A DNA stretch of 64,000 nt from Deltaproteobacteria bacterium. Lineage in GTDB: Bacteria > Myxococcota_C > UBA6777. Location: positions 486,492 to 550,491 of the forward strand of contig SBHC01000010.1 of assembly GCA_006226375.1 (NCBI GenBank), in the 5' to 3' direction. The position numbers and the translations under genes were made by a program. Shown in pieces: positions 1 through 11,402 of this stretch (position 1 is its first letter; each line of letters opens with the position of its first letter). The notes below the pieces were generated by a model. It saw nothing but the letters and a program-made list of their open reading frames with translations. It did not search any database and was not told where the DNA came from.

Positions 1-816
1 AGGCATCCCCAGTTCTCGTCCAGCCTGGGAAAGAGGCGGATACTCTGTAGCGTCTGAACCTACAAAGTGATGGCAACAAGGCACCACAGCCACAGCCTGC
101 AAGTTGTGTTCAACAGCCTTCTGCAACAAGGAATGACTCAACACGCCGCATGCATGAAGCCCCACAGCGACCTGCTCAGGGTTAAGATGTGGGCTGACAT
201 CGTCCTGCAGGACATCGGCGGTCACGAACCGTCCTTTGACGTCTTGCCGTTCGGCCATAGAAAGACCCACACGACACAGAGGAGCCTGTCGCTCTAGCCC
301 AAGCACAGGCAACTCCAGGAGCGCGCCCAGCGTTCGGCCCAGGTGGCCTTTGCCCGAACACCAATCAACAATTTCCTCCCCACCCTTCGGCCAAAGAGGC
401 AACAGAGTGGTGCAAAAGGCTTGCACCTGACGCCACTTGTGTTGCTGAATCTTCCACGACAGCTGGTAGCGGCGAGAGCCCGGCCATTCCACCGAAGGCA
501 TCGGACCGATCGCAGTGTGCGAGGCGACATCGTCCCTCCATCGGACAAACTCTTGCGGGACGTCGTCGCAGACAAAGGGATCCAACTCTATCGCATCAAC
601 CATCGAAGAGCTGAGCCTTCTCGCCCATTGAGAAACCGCCGGGAAATCCGCCTCCCATGGGACGACAAGCTCCATAAACGGACGAGGCTCCCACAGGAAG
701 CGGGTCCGCTGTAACAACGTGGACAGCGCAGACCAGCGCTCGAACAGCGCATCATGCCCTTTCCATGGGCTGTTCGTCGAAGTCTTGGAATGGATCTTTG
801 GGTTCACAACATGCAC
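1..816 (-). CDS. SAM-dependent methyltransferase (PF13679-like), cut by window edge
   Basis: An open minus-strand frame runs off the left edge, so the C-terminus is missing. Translation shows a class I methyltransferase motif I (VDWCSGKGHLGRTLG), an acidic residue at the end of the next strand (GLE), a TADV segment, then GLHACGVLSHSLL and VVPCCHHF. This order (glycine-rich loop, HACG, PCCHH) matches the Methyltransf_32 family; the substrate is not known. No in-frame ATG precedes the domain: GTG at 816 or 807 are possible starts. A different frame opens with a well-placed ATG at 844 and gives an acidic peptide (METSSENPNGACCEPKDPF) that stops near 749, so the real N-terminus may be joined by a frameshift. 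Family fairly sure; start and specificity are not. Confidence 0.78.
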   Translation of the reverse strand, partial: MHVVNPKIHSKTSTNSPWKGHDALFERWSALSTLLQRTRFLWEPRPFMELVVPWEADFPAVSQWARRLSSSMVDAIELDPFVCDDVPQEFVRWRDDVASHTAIGPMPSVEWPGSRRYQLSWKIQQHKWRQVQAFCTTLLPLWPKGGEEIVDWCSGKGHLGRTLGALLELPVLGLERQAPLCRVGLSMAERQDVKGRFVTADVLQDDVSPHLNPEQVAVGLHACGVLSHSLLQKAVEHNLQAVAVVPCCHHFVGSDATEYPPLSQAGRELGMP

Positions 817-914
817 CGTTTGGATTCTCGCTTGACGTCTCCATCAGCGAGGGTTAGGTTGTCTCCCCATTGGAAGGAGAACGTCTTAGAGGGTGTTGAC
901 TCAAGGAGACTGCC

Positions 915-1796
915 ATGACACAAGCCACAACGTCCCCCGATGTATGCAAACTTGATATCAAAAGCCAAGAAGAATTTCAGCGTTGGGTTTTAGACGAAAG
1001 CCACAACAGACCGGTTGTTGTGGACTTTTGGGCTGAGTGGTGTGGTCCTTGTCGGGCGCTGGGTCCAGCCCTTGAGAAGCTCGCCGATGAGGCCAAAGGG
1101 AGCTGGTTGTTGGCCAAGATCAACACCGACCACCACCCACAGCTGTCTGCCGCCTTTCAGATTCGCGGAATCCCCGCAGTCAAGGCGTTTTACAAAGGCA
1201 AGGTGGTGGATGAGTTTGTGGGTGTGAAGCCCCAAGCCCAGCTCCAGATGTGGTTGGAAGGATTTGTGCCCTCCGAAGCCGACCACCTGACCCAAGAAGC
1301 GCTTGCTCTCGAAGCCAAAGAACAGTGGGCAGAGGCCGAAGCGCTCTACCAAAAGGCGCTGGATGCAAGACCTCTCCACGACGAAGCGTTGTTGGGCCTT
1401 GCGCGGACAGCCTGGGCCACCCAAAAGCAAGAGGATGTCTTGCGTTACTTAAACCAGGTGGATACGTCCAGCTCAGACGAAGTAGCCCAAGAAGTCGCCC
1501 GTTTAAAGCTGTTGTTGCAGTCAGAACAAGCCGGAGATACGGGAGAGTTGCAAGCCCAGGTCGAAGCAAACCCCGACGACCACCAGGCTCGATACCAATG
1601 GGGCGTTGCGCTGACTGGTCAAGGCCAGCACGAACCTGCCTTGGAGCAGCTCCTGTACATCATCCAACACACCGACGACTCCGACTTGAAGAACCAGGCC
1701 CGCGAGGCGATGGTCGAAGTCTTTGATGCTGTTGGCTTCTCCAGCCCGCTGGCTCAGAAGTATCGTTCCCTCCTCGCCAAGCATCTGTACCGCTAG
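915..1796 (+). CDS. cnoX: CnoX/YbbN-type thioredoxin-TPR co-chaperone
   Basis: The 293-residue protein has a thioredoxin domain at about residues 15-115 with the WCGPC active site (Cys43, Cys46) followed by tetratricopeptide-like helices from about 125 to the end. This architecture and length match CnoX (YbbN), a cytosolic holdase that protects clients from oxidation and passes them to chaperonin. E. coli CnoX lacks the CGPC pair, whereas this copy keeps it and may be redox active. The start is supported by an AAGGAG Shine-Dalgarno 5-6 bases upstream. There is no signal peptide. It lies upstream of thiC but the strong promoter and riboswitch between them suggest separate transcription. Confidence 0.9.
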   Translation: MTQATTSPDVCKLDIKSQEEFQRWVLDESHNRPVVVDFWAEWCGPCRALGPALEKLADEAKGSWLLAKINTDHHPQLSAAFQIRGIPAVKAFYKGKVVDEFVGVKPQAQLQMWLEGFVPSEADHLTQEALALEAKEQWAEAEALYQKALDARPLHDEALLGLARTAWATQKQEDVLRYLNQVDTSSSDEVAQEVARLKLLLQSEQAGDTGELQAQVEANPDDHQARYQWGVALTGQGQHEPALEQLLYIIQHTDDSDLKNQAREAMVEVFDAVGFSSPLAQKYRSLLAKHLYR

Positions 1797-1848
1797 ATCG
1801 GTCCCTTCTTTTCTCACAAATCGTAAAAGAATCCCTCCGCAAAGTTCG

Positions 1849-1877
1849 TTGACAAAGACACCGACCCCCTCTATCCT
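1849..1877 (+). promoter_or_regulatory. Sigma-70-type promoter of thiC
   Basis: A perfect -35 hexamer TTGACA (1849-1854) is separated by 17 bases from TATCCT (1872-1877). It places the transcript start near 1884, about 40 bases before the TPP riboswitch, which is the arrangement expected for thiC. Inferred from sequence only. Confidence 0.6.
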
Positions 1878-1924
1878 GCGTCGCACGCCTCTTCCACAGT
1901 GGAAAGAAGGCCACACTACTATAG

Positions 1925-3783
<1,859 letters not shown>

Positions 3784-3822
3784 CCACCCTCCCTCTCCCT
3801 CCTCGATTCTACTTCCTCACGC

Positions 3823-6063
3823 TTATTTCCAACGAACCAGCGGCAGATTCGTTTGCTTCCCTGGCTTGATCCGAACGCGTAAGACCTTCCGATGCGACGT
3901 GCTGCCCAGCTTGTACAAATGCAACGTTTGGCGGCCTTCCCACAGCTCCAACACAGACTGTGACACACCGATCTTGCCGAACGGTGGAAGGTGAACGCTG
4001 GCCCATGGATAGGACACGAAGAACAGCTTTCCTTTGTGATAGGTGCGAGCAATGCGTTGCAAACGTCCAGCTCGCACGCGAACGAACAATGTCGTCGCAA
4101 ACTTCAACGCCTTGTTGATGCAGCGCAAGCGATAACGCCCAGGCTTCCGACGAATCGTAAGACCTTTTGCCTCTCCCAAGCGGCGACGTCCTTGAAACAA
4201 CACACAGGAGGGCTGCAGGGAGAGCCGAACGCGCCCCAAAGCAGGAGGCTTTCTCCGACGTGGGGTCGGCCTCTTTGTCTGTTGTAGCGTCAGCTTCTTC
4301 AGGCGTCGCACTGGAGGTTTCGGCCGGACAGCACGTTCAGGCGCTCGCTCCCCCGCCTTCCGTTCGGGAACGACTGGCTCAGTCTTCACTTCTCGCTTCG
4401 CTTCCCGAACCACCGGCTCCTTCCTGCGTAAAGGACTCTTCCGTGCTTGCTGAGGTTTCTGCCTCCCCAAAGCTCGTTGGTTGTTCGAGTTGGAGTCGGA
4501 TGAGAACGAGGAAACCATCAACCACGCCATCGCCCCCAGCAACATCGCGACAACCATCACCAACACAATGTTCCGGGCACCGATGCCTGACGCAGGCCCG
4601 GGCTCCTCGGCTCGGAGTCCACCTTCCCCGCTCACGTTCCGTTTGTTAGGAGGGAGAACTGTGGCAGGAGGTGTAATCTCATCCTGAAACGTAAGAATCT
4701 CACGGTCCACAGGAGCATCAAAGGTATCTCCAGACGGTAACGGAAGATGACGGTTCATTGGCTGCAACGAAAGCTGGGAGCGACCGTCTGTTTGAGGTTT
4801 CAGTGTGTGAAGGAACTCTTCCGACGGTTCTACGCCGACAGCGTCCACATGATCCAGACTTGGCCGTGACACATTCCGTGTTGCGAGGCTGTGAAGAGGC
4901 TCAAGGTCCTTTTTTTTGGAGCTTTCGGGTGACTCCTCTGGAGAGTTGGAAGCATACCTTTGTGTTTCAGGAGAGGAAGGAACAGCCAAGTATCCGGTGT
5001 CCGAATCCCCCCGAACTCTTTGTCCAGAATCAACAGCAGATGTGTCCATCGCTTCTGGCAAAAACTGTTTACGTTGTTGAGAGGGTGTCTGTTTCGGTTG
5101 GAGAGAAGCCCCAGACCCCGCCAACGACAGATCAGCGTCTTCCCCAACAAGTTCCACGTACAATTTCTTAAGGTCATGACGGGAAAACCGCGTATCTTGG
5201 AACACATCCTCCAGCATACTTCGTACGCTTTCGGCCGTACCGGGGCGGTCAATCGGGTTAAGCTGCAACAGATTCTCCACCACTGCAACCAGAGCATGTG
5301 GCAGGTGTGGAGCAAGAGTGGTCAAGGGTTCTGGCTCACAGCTTGTGATGTTTCGCAGCACCTCAAAGAGACTGTTTCCTTCAAACGCCCGCTTGCCACA
5401 GCAGGCCTCGTACAACACAGATCCGAGGGAGAACAGGTCAGAGCGTTTGTCTATCTCCTTCGCGAGGACCTGCTCGGGCGACATAAACGCTGGCGTTCCT
5501 TTGAGCACACCATCTTCCGTTTCTTCCCGCAGTCCCATCGTTTTAACGACACCAAAGTCGATAATTTTCACATACCCTTCACGCGTCACCATGATGTTTT
5601 GTGGCTTGAGGTCGCGGTGCACCAGCTGAAGCGGCAGACCTTCTTTGGAGCAGAGGTTGTGGGCATACTCCAACCCCTCACACACCTGCATCATCATAAA
5701 AACAATGGCTGGCCAGGGCAGCGGAGTTTGATGAAGGTTGCGGTGACGCAGCGCGAGGCTGTGAAGAGTTTGGCCAAAGATATGCTCCATGGCCAGGTAG
5801 GCAAAGTCGCCTTCTTCGCCAACATCAAAGACCTGGACGATGTTGGGATGGTGCAGCATCGCTGCAATGCGTCCCTCCCACAGGATCTCAGAGGTCAGCT
5901 CGCGGAAAGTATCCCGCAATCGCACAAGCTTGAGCACAACGGTGCGTGCAAACCCAGCCATACCCAGCTGTTCCGCTTCCCACACATCGCCCTGCCCGCC
6001 TTGTCCCAAAGGCGCAATGAGCTTGTATCGCCCCCCACCGATGACCTGACCTGCTGACCACAT
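3823..6063 (-). CDS. Membrane Ser/Thr protein kinase with PEGA-like tail
   Basis: A cytoplasmic Hanks-type kinase domain fills about residues 10-275: glycine loop GQGGQGDV, VLK lysine, HRDLKPQN catalytic loop and DFG. A long polar linker follows, then one membrane helix near residue 510 (IVLVMVVAMLLGAMAWLM), a very basic Lys/Arg/Pro stretch, and a C-terminal beta domain with PWA...GKIG... spacing like PEGA repeats. It probably senses an envelope signal. An upstream ATG at 6111 (GAGGA, six bases away) is possible, but the ATG at 6063 has a stronger AAGGAG nine bases upstream and begins just before the kinase fold, so it is preferred. It is divergent from a TPR protein, which may be a partner. 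All catalytic residues are present. Confidence 0.93.
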   Translation of the reverse strand: MWSAGQVIGGGRYKLIAPLGQGGQGDVWEAEQLGMAGFARTVVLKLVRLRDTFRELTSEILWEGRIAAMLHHPNIVQVFDVGEEGDFAYLAMEHIFGQTLHSLALRHRNLHQTPLPWPAIVFMMMQVCEGLEYAHNLCSKEGLPLQLVHRDLKPQNIMVTREGYVKIIDFGVVKTMGLREETEDGVLKGTPAFMSPEQVLAKEIDKRSDLFSLGSVLYEACCGKRAFEGNSLFEVLRNITSCEPEPLTTLAPHLPHALVAVVENLLQLNPIDRPGTAESVRSMLEDVFQDTRFSRHDLKKLYVELVGEDADLSLAGSGASLQPKQTPSQQRKQFLPEAMDTSAVDSGQRVRGDSDTGYLAVPSSPETQRYASNSPEESPESSKKKDLEPLHSLATRNVSRPSLDHVDAVGVEPSEEFLHTLKPQTDGRSQLSLQPMNRHLPLPSGDTFDAPVDREILTFQDEITPPATVLPPNKRNVSGEGGLRAEEPGPASGIGARNIVLVMVVAMLLGAMAWLMVSSFSSDSNSNNQRALGRQKPQQARKSPLRRKEPVVREAKREVKTEPVVPERKAGERAPERAVRPKPPVRRLKKLTLQQTKRPTPRRRKPPALGRVRLSLQPSCVLFQGRRRLGEAKGLTIRRKPGRYRLRCINKALKFATTLFVRVRAGRLQRIARTYHKGKLFFVSYPWASVHLPPFGKIGVSQSVLELWEGRQTLHLYKLGSTSHRKVLRVRIKPGKQTNLPLVRWK

Positions 6064-6167
6064 AACACGTTGCTCCTTCCTTCGGGACGAGGCATCCCTT
6101 TCTCCCATCATAAATCATCCTCAAGAAAATCGGGACTTTTGCGCACGAAAAGGGATGAGCCAATGAT

Positions 6168-6196
6168 TTGACTTCAGAAAACTCATTCGTTACGCT
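6168..6196 (+). promoter_or_regulatory. Possible promoter of the TPR protein gene
   Basis: TTGACT (6168-6173), a 17-base spacer and TACGCT (6191-6196) lie 40 bases before the ATG at 6237. The -10 box is weak, so this is tentative. Confidence 0.3.
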
Positions 6197-6236
6197 AACC
6201 CAAGAGAATGTTAGCGCAAATGTGGAGCGTGAATGA

Positions 6237-7190
6237 ATGTTGCGATATCGTTGTATGTGCCTGTTGTGGTTGCTAGGACTCCTTGTGGGAGCCGCCCTCT
6301 TTGTGTCCCCAAGCTCGCTCCAGGCAGACACAACGCAGCCCCTCCAGCAGGCCCGCTCGACATTTAAGCAGTTTGAGTTTGCCAAAGCAGCAAAACTGTT
6401 ACAAACTCTCCTGAAAAGCCAAAAGCTATCTTCCTCCCAACAGGCAGAAGCCTATCTCTTGTTGGGCATGTGCCAGTACAACCAGGCTCAGTTTCCCGCA
6501 GCCAAGCAGTCGTTTCGCCAGGCGTTGCGACGAAACCTTACCATTCAATTGCCCCCAGGCCAGTCTCCTGCTGTTGTAAAACAATTTGAGAAGCTTCGGG
6601 TAGAAGAGAAACAACGCTCAGCGCAAAAGCCCCCCAAGACACAGATGCAATCTCGTCCTGTTGAAAGAAAGACAACGACGCAACAGCCGCCCACTCGAAA
6701 ACGTGTAGCTGCTCGGCCCAATCGCCGCCCCGCCCCAGAGGTACGAAAACCTGCCCAGCGTCGCTCCCATCCAAAGGTGGCTCGAAAGGAGGCTGCAGGT
6801 TCTCTGACGAAACGTTCTCGTCCACCTTCGTTTGCCCAACAACATACATTGTCCCTCACCTTGATGATTGCAGGTAGTGTTGTGATGCTGGCCGGAGCCG
6901 GAGTCGGTATTGGCTACCAATTGCAAAACAACAGCTTGCAATCACTCGGGCAAAACCCTCAAAGCACCGGGCTGGATGTCAGTCAGGCCTACCAACAAGC
7001 TTTGACAACAGGGGTCACATCCACTGTATTGCTCAGCGCCGGTGGAGTGTTTGCCGGAACAGGATTGTCGCTGCTGCTGTACAAAAGTCTGAAGCGGAAA
7101 CCAAAAACTCCTCCACCCACAGCACCCACCACCCAAGGACGCAATCTCATTCTTGACTCCCATGCAGCCGCAAAAGGACCACAGCCCTAA
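6237..7190 (+). CDS. Secreted or membrane-anchored TPR protein
   Basis: The 317-residue product starts with a signal peptide (hydrophobic LLWLLGLLVGAALFV) that could be cut near LQA|DT. Residues about 35-110 form two to three tetratricopeptide-like repeats (FEFAKAAKLL, AYLLLGMCQYNQAQF, AAKQSFRQAL). A Lys/Arg/Pro/Gln-rich linker follows, then two hydrophobic segments (LTLMIAGSVVMLAGAGVGIGY and TSTVLLSAGGVFAGTGLSLLLY), so it is probably anchored in the inner membrane. No enzyme motif is present. It is divergent from the PEGA-tailed kinase, and such TPR proteins often assemble with envelope kinases; that link is inference from position. Confidence 0.75.
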   Translation: MLRYRCMCLLWLLGLLVGAALFVSPSSLQADTTQPLQQARSTFKQFEFAKAAKLLQTLLKSQKLSSSQQAEAYLLLGMCQYNQAQFPAAKQSFRQALRRNLTIQLPPGQSPAVVKQFEKLRVEEKQRSAQKPPKTQMQSRPVERKTTTQQPPTRKRVAARPNRRPAPEVRKPAQRRSHPKVARKEAAGSLTKRSRPPSFAQQHTLSLTLMIAGSVVMLAGAGVGIGYQLQNNSLQSLGQNPQSTGLDVSQAYQQALTTGVTSTVLLSAGGVFAGTGLSLLLYKSLKRKPKTPPPTAPTTQGRNLILDSHAAAKGPQP

Positions 7191-7405
7191 ACAACTATGC
7201 CTATTGAGGTTTTCCAGCAGGCTTTTGGATGAGGGAATTGTTATCCACGAAAAAAACTCATAGTGACCAGAAATAGGACCGAACAGTCGTTATCCAACAG
7301 CCTATTCGTGCTGTTGCAAACACAGTAGCATTGCGAAATGAAATACAAAATAGTATTAAGGGTGCAAAACTATCCAATCGTTTGGGCTCACCAAAAAGGA
7401 TTTTA

Positions 7406-9286
7406 GTGGCCATGATCAAAAATGCTCCTCCCTTCTTATGGAACGCTGTGTTGCGTTGGTGTCTTTTCTCTTTGCTTGGAGGCTTCCTGCTCCTTCAGCC
7501 CGTCGGCTGTGGCAATGAAGTGGTTCAGCCCACAGAGACCGGAGGCTCACCAGAAAGCGGTACGACCTCCGAAAACTCTGGAACGGAACGAACCTCCCAA
7601 GAGCCACCAACGGCAGAGCCTTCCCAAGAGTCCAACACAGGCCAAGAGCCTAGCGCTGGTCAGGAACCAAACCCCTCAGAGCCTTCTGGTGCAGAGCCTC
7701 AAAGAGAGGCCCCAACAGAATCAACGGCAGAAGCCAACAACACAGAAACCACAAACAACACAGAACCATCCAGTGGAGCAGAGAGCACCACAGGAGAGGC
7801 CATGGCCTCCGATGCGGGAGAAGCCACGTCCTCTGAAGCGACGCCTGAAGCAACACCAGAGCCTCTAGTGGAGTTGCCCCCGGAGCAACCTCCTTTTGAA
7901 GGAAACCCCAACCAGGTCAGCATCACAGTTCGAGATGACGCCGGCAAACCCGTCACCAACGCAACCGTTCGTTGGAACCAACAAACCCTGACCACTGACA
8001 CACAGGGCTTCGCCACACTCAACGCCAACCAAGTTACTGCTCCGTACACGATTCATGTTTTCCACAAAGGGTACGCTTACTTTTCAGCGTTTGGTGTGAA
8101 GCGCAATCACCTGTTCGTGCAGCTTGCCCCTAACCGAACGGTGAGCAAGCCAGGAAAGGTCAAGGGAACCTTCGACTTTAGTAAGCTCCAAGCAGCGCTC
8201 AACATCCCGGCCAATGACTGGGCCACACGAACCGTTAGCTTGGGCGTAGCCGGCCTGTCGTTCCGCGCCAACCTTCTCGACATCGACCTTCGCGTCATCC
8301 TTGGTGAACCCGTGCTCGCCAACTTGCTGAACCAAAGCGTGGATATGCCAAGCGGCCTGGTCTTGGGACTTGCAGGAGCAGGCAAGCCCAATTACGAAGC
8401 ACCTGGTCAGCCAGGTCGTCGTGTGCTTTGGGGGTTTGGTGGCAAGTTTAAGCTCGCCGACATCATTCCCCTCATCCCCAACAACCCGAACAATGTCAGC
8501 ATGGCTCAGATCCTGGGCAAAGCCAAGCCACTCTTTGCTTCCATGGGCTTTGGCGCGAACGACAATGTCCAACTCCAAAGCAACGTGACCCAAACCCAAA
8601 ACTTAACGTTGCAGCACAAGCTCGCGCAAAAGCTCACCATCAAAGCGACCAACGTGCCCTCGATACAACACAACGGCAAACGCGAAAACCTCCTGGTGCT
8701 CGGACTTGTCATGAAGATCCATCCGACCTTTGGAGTCACTCCCATAGGTCTAACAGCGGACGAAGGTTCGAGCAGCAGCCTCACGCTGGATGTCAACTAC
8801 GTTCAGCCCCCAACCAACGAGTTAAAGCGAGGTCCTTTTGCAGTCATGACTCTCGCCCTCACGGCTCCAGCAGGCAACAACCCTCCCCCCTCTGTCTTGT
8901 TTGCCAACGTTCGCACATTTACCACGCTGCCCACGCAGCTTGCCGTATCGAGCTTTCCTACGTTAGGCACACAAGCCGTGTTTGCACCTTCAACTCGTTC
9001 CCTTACCAAAGGAAATATCAGCGGAGCCAGCTTCCATCAGTTGGACATCACCAACGCGCAAGGGCGCTGGACCGTGATGTATCCCTCCGGCCAACAAGGC
9101 TTCACTCTTCCAGCCGTACCCACAGGATTCTCAGATCCCGTAAGCACTGGTTCTGTAGCATTTTTCCGAACCGCAATGCTCCAATCAGGGCACACATACG
9201 ACAGCATTCTTGAAAACAATCGTAACAATATGGATGCCATCGCGACATTGCTTGATGGCTTCAGCAGTTGCTTTGTGTACCCCTAA
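7406..9286 (+). CDS. Large lipoprotein with carboxypeptidase-regulatory-like domain
   Basis: A lipoprotein signal peptide ends in LQPVGC (Cys35), after which comes a low-complexity Glu/Pro/Ser/Thr/Ala-rich stalk of about 120 residues, then an Ig-like fold with the VSITVRDDAGKPVTNATVRW pattern of carboxypeptidase-regulatory or Big-1 domains, and a C-terminal part of about 400 residues that I do not recognise. The start was set at GTG 7406 because AAGGA lies five bases upstream; the ATG at 7412 is the alternative. A longer upstream frame exists but would place residues ahead of the signal peptide. Probably surface or periplasmic; function unknown. Confidence 0.75.
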   Translation: MAMIKNAPPFLWNAVLRWCLFSLLGGFLLLQPVGCGNEVVQPTETGGSPESGTTSENSGTERTSQEPPTAEPSQESNTGQEPSAGQEPNPSEPSGAEPQREAPTESTAEANNTETTNNTEPSSGAESTTGEAMASDAGEATSSEATPEATPEPLVELPPEQPPFEGNPNQVSITVRDDAGKPVTNATVRWNQQTLTTDTQGFATLNANQVTAPYTIHVFHKGYAYFSAFGVKRNHLFVQLAPNRTVSKPGKVKGTFDFSKLQAALNIPANDWATRTVSLGVAGLSFRANLLDIDLRVILGEPVLANLLNQSVDMPSGLVLGLAGAGKPNYEAPGQPGRRVLWGFGGKFKLADIIPLIPNNPNNVSMAQILGKAKPLFASMGFGANDNVQLQSNVTQTQNLTLQHKLAQKLTIKATNVPSIQHNGKRENLLVLGLVMKIHPTFGVTPIGLTADEGSSSSLTLDVNYVQPPTNELKRGPFAVMTLALTAPAGNNPPPSVLFANVRTFTTLPTQLAVSSFPTLGTQAVFAPSTRSLTKGNISGASFHQLDITNAQGRWTVMYPSGQQGFTLPAVPTGFSDPVSTGSVAFFRTAMLQSGHTYDSILENNRNNMDAIATLLDGFSSCFVYP

Positions 9287-9383
9287 CACGGCTTGCTTTT
9301 CAGCAAAGGCAGCCACAGATATATGGGCATAACCTCTGCAAAGAACGGTACAAAAGTAGAGAGAGGACAGAGGAAGAAACAAG

Positions 9384-10685
9384 ATGGACGAATCAGAGAA
9401 CAGCAGCGCAGGAGAGAACGTCGGTCCTTCAGACGTAGAGCAGCAGCCGACGATTGTCATCGTAGACGATGAGCCCCTCTTTCTGGAGATCGTAACCCGT
9501 CGCATAGCCAGGCACAAAGGGTGGAATGTTGTCAGCTTTGAAATACCAACCCTCGCCCTCAATTACCTGAGCTACCATACAGTGGACGTGGTCTTGTCCG
9601 ACATCCACATGAACGAGATGGACGGTATCGACTTTCTGGAGCGAGTTAACGACTTGTATCCTGACACCGTACAAGTCTTAATGACCAACGACAAAGACCG
9701 CAACAAAGCCATCGAAGCGATCAACCGCCTCAACCTCTATTTCTTTTACGACAAGGATAGACCGTGGGATGACATGGATGTTGTCTTGCGCAACGCTATC
9801 GAAAAACGCTCACTGACCCTCAACCTCCGCAAACGAGTCAAAGAACTCGAAGACAAAAATCAACAGCTTCGAGAAATCAAGGACGACCTCATCCGCCAGA
9901 AGAAGAGAGCCGTTATTGGTGAGCTAATCCAAGGTACATGTCACAACATCAACACACCCCTTGGCGTCATTCTTGGCAACGTGGAGCTTGTACGATACCA
10001 GCTTCAATTGGACTCCGAACAACCCTTGAACTCACCCAAAGCAATCCTCGATAAGTTGGGGGCCATTCAGGAAGCAGCAGAACGCGTTCAAGATATCACT
10101 TACAATTTGATGCTGAAGAGCAAAATGGATCAGTCTCCCCAGCGACAAGAAACATCCATCAACACACTTGTCAAACGCGAGATTAAGTTTTTGCAAGCCG
10201 ATGCCTTCCTTCGGCATCGTGTTGCGTTGGAGCTTGAATTGGAGCCAAGCCAACCCAAGGTCTTCTTGAACTATGGTGATCTCTCACAGGTCTTTGGAAA
10301 CATCGTACGCAACGCACTGGACGCCGTGTCTCACCTGGAAGAGCCCAAGCTAAGAATCGTCACAAGCACCAAGCAAGAAAAGGTCATTGTTGAGATTCAC
10401 GACAATGGACCCGGTGTTCCCGAAGATTTACGCGCCCGTATTTTCGATCCTTTCTTTTCCACCAAAGACAAGCAAGCCAAACCCTCCTCCAAGGCAACGG
10501 CCTCCCCCAAAAGCATCGGACCCAAGGGTGGGATCGGGCTGGGTCTTTACAGCGCCAGCGCTCTCCTTGCGCCTCACCAGGGCACCATTGAAGTGACAAA
10601 GTCGCCTTTGGAAGGAGCCTGTTTCCAGATCCTCCTTCCCGTTCACGTGCCCGAAGAAACCCCCCTTTCTTCTCGTCAGGAATAA
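9384..10685 (+). CDS. Receiver-first histidine kinase
   Basis: This 433-residue soluble protein combines an N-terminal receiver domain (residues 22-140; phospho-acceptor Asp73 in LSDIHM, Thr101, Lys124) with a coiled coil (140-175) and a histidine kinase core. The H-box is CHNINTPLG (His187) rather than the usual H-E-x-x-x-P. ATP-binding boxes follow: NIVRNALDAV (N), DNGPGVP (G1), FDPFFSTK (F) and GIGLGLY (G2). There is no membrane segment or sensor domain, so the input is probably phosphotransfer to the receiver from another kinase. GGAAG lies before the ATG. No response regulator is adjacent. Confidence 0.9.
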   Translation: MDESENSSAGENVGPSDVEQQPTIVIVDDEPLFLEIVTRRIARHKGWNVVSFEIPTLALNYLSYHTVDVVLSDIHMNEMDGIDFLERVNDLYPDTVQVLMTNDKDRNKAIEAINRLNLYFFYDKDRPWDDMDVVLRNAIEKRSLTLNLRKRVKELEDKNQQLREIKDDLIRQKKRAVIGELIQGTCHNINTPLGVILGNVELVRYQLQLDSEQPLNSPKAILDKLGAIQEAAERVQDITYNLMLKSKMDQSPQRQETSINTLVKREIKFLQADAFLRHRVALELELEPSQPKVFLNYGDLSQVFGNIVRNALDAVSHLEEPKLRIVTSTKQEKVIVEIHDNGPGVPEDLRARIFDPFFSTKDKQAKPSSKATASPKSIGPKGGIGLGLYSASALLAPHQGTIEVTKSPLEGACFQILLPVHVPEETPLSSRQE

Positions 10686-10803
10686 CACCACCAACCCAAC
10701 CTGTTCCCATGTCGAACAGACTCAAGACCTTCCCTCTTGAAAGGCTGCTCTCGCAAGAGACATAGGAACGGCCTTGCCACACACTCAACGAAAGGTTCTC
10801 TTC

Positions 10804-11370
10804 ATGGCAAACACAGACCTCAAGATCCTTGGGCTGGTAGGCTCACTGCGTGCAGCCTCCAAGAACAAGTTGTTGCTACACGAAGCGATGCGTCTTGCCC
10901 CTGAAGGCCTCACCATCGAACACTTCGACCTCAGCTCCATCCCCATGTACAACGGAGATCTCGATACAGAGGAGAACCGTCCAGACTCTGTCAACGCGTT
11001 GAAAGAAGCGATCAAAAACGCCGACGGCGTCTTGTTGGTCACACCCGAATACAACTACAGCGTTCCGGGTGTGTTGAAGAACGCCATCGACTGGGCTTCT
11101 CGCCCGGCGTATCACTCGGTGTTTGCGAAGAAGTCTGTCGGAGTCTTGTCTGCAACCCCCGGACTCTTGGGTGGCGTTCGCGTGCAAGTCCATCTACGCG
11201 AGATCCTCTTTGGCATGCACGCACAAATCTTCATTCACGCGGAGTTCCTGATGGGAGGAGCCAACAACAAGTTGGACGAGAGCGGACAGATCAACGACGC
11301 AACCACAACAGAGATGTTGGTGAACTACCTGACCCATTGGCGCGATTGGCTTCGCTCCCAACAAAGCTAA
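10804..11370 (+). CDS. NADPH-dependent FMN reductase
   Basis: A 188-residue flavodoxin-like protein. GLVGSLRAASKN near the N-terminus is the FMN phosphate-binding loop and TPEYNYSVPGVLKNAIDW is the flavin ring-binding segment of the ChrR/YieF/azoreductase group, which reduces quinones, azo compounds or metal oxyanions with NAD(P)H. Length is normal. A longer frame from TTG at 10774 exists, but ATG 10804 has AAAGG eight bases upstream and begins right before the first beta strand. It stands alone, ending 32 bases before a convergent gene. The physiological substrate cannot be told from sequence. Confidence 0.9.
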   Translation: MANTDLKILGLVGSLRAASKNKLLLHEAMRLAPEGLTIEHFDLSSIPMYNGDLDTEENRPDSVNALKEAIKNADGVLLVTPEYNYSVPGVLKNAIDWASRPAYHSVFAKKSVGVLSATPGLLGGVRVQVHLREILFGMHAQIFIHAEFLMGGANNKLDESGQINDATTTEMLVNYLTHWRDWLRSQQS

Positions 11371-11402
11371 CCTGCAAGGCCCCCTCTTCTTCTGTCCTTC
11401 GA

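Noticed and set aside
4960-6057. 365-codon plus-strand frame opposite the PEGA-tailed kinase
   Set aside because: The minus strand has all kinase motifs; this frame reads as a shadow.
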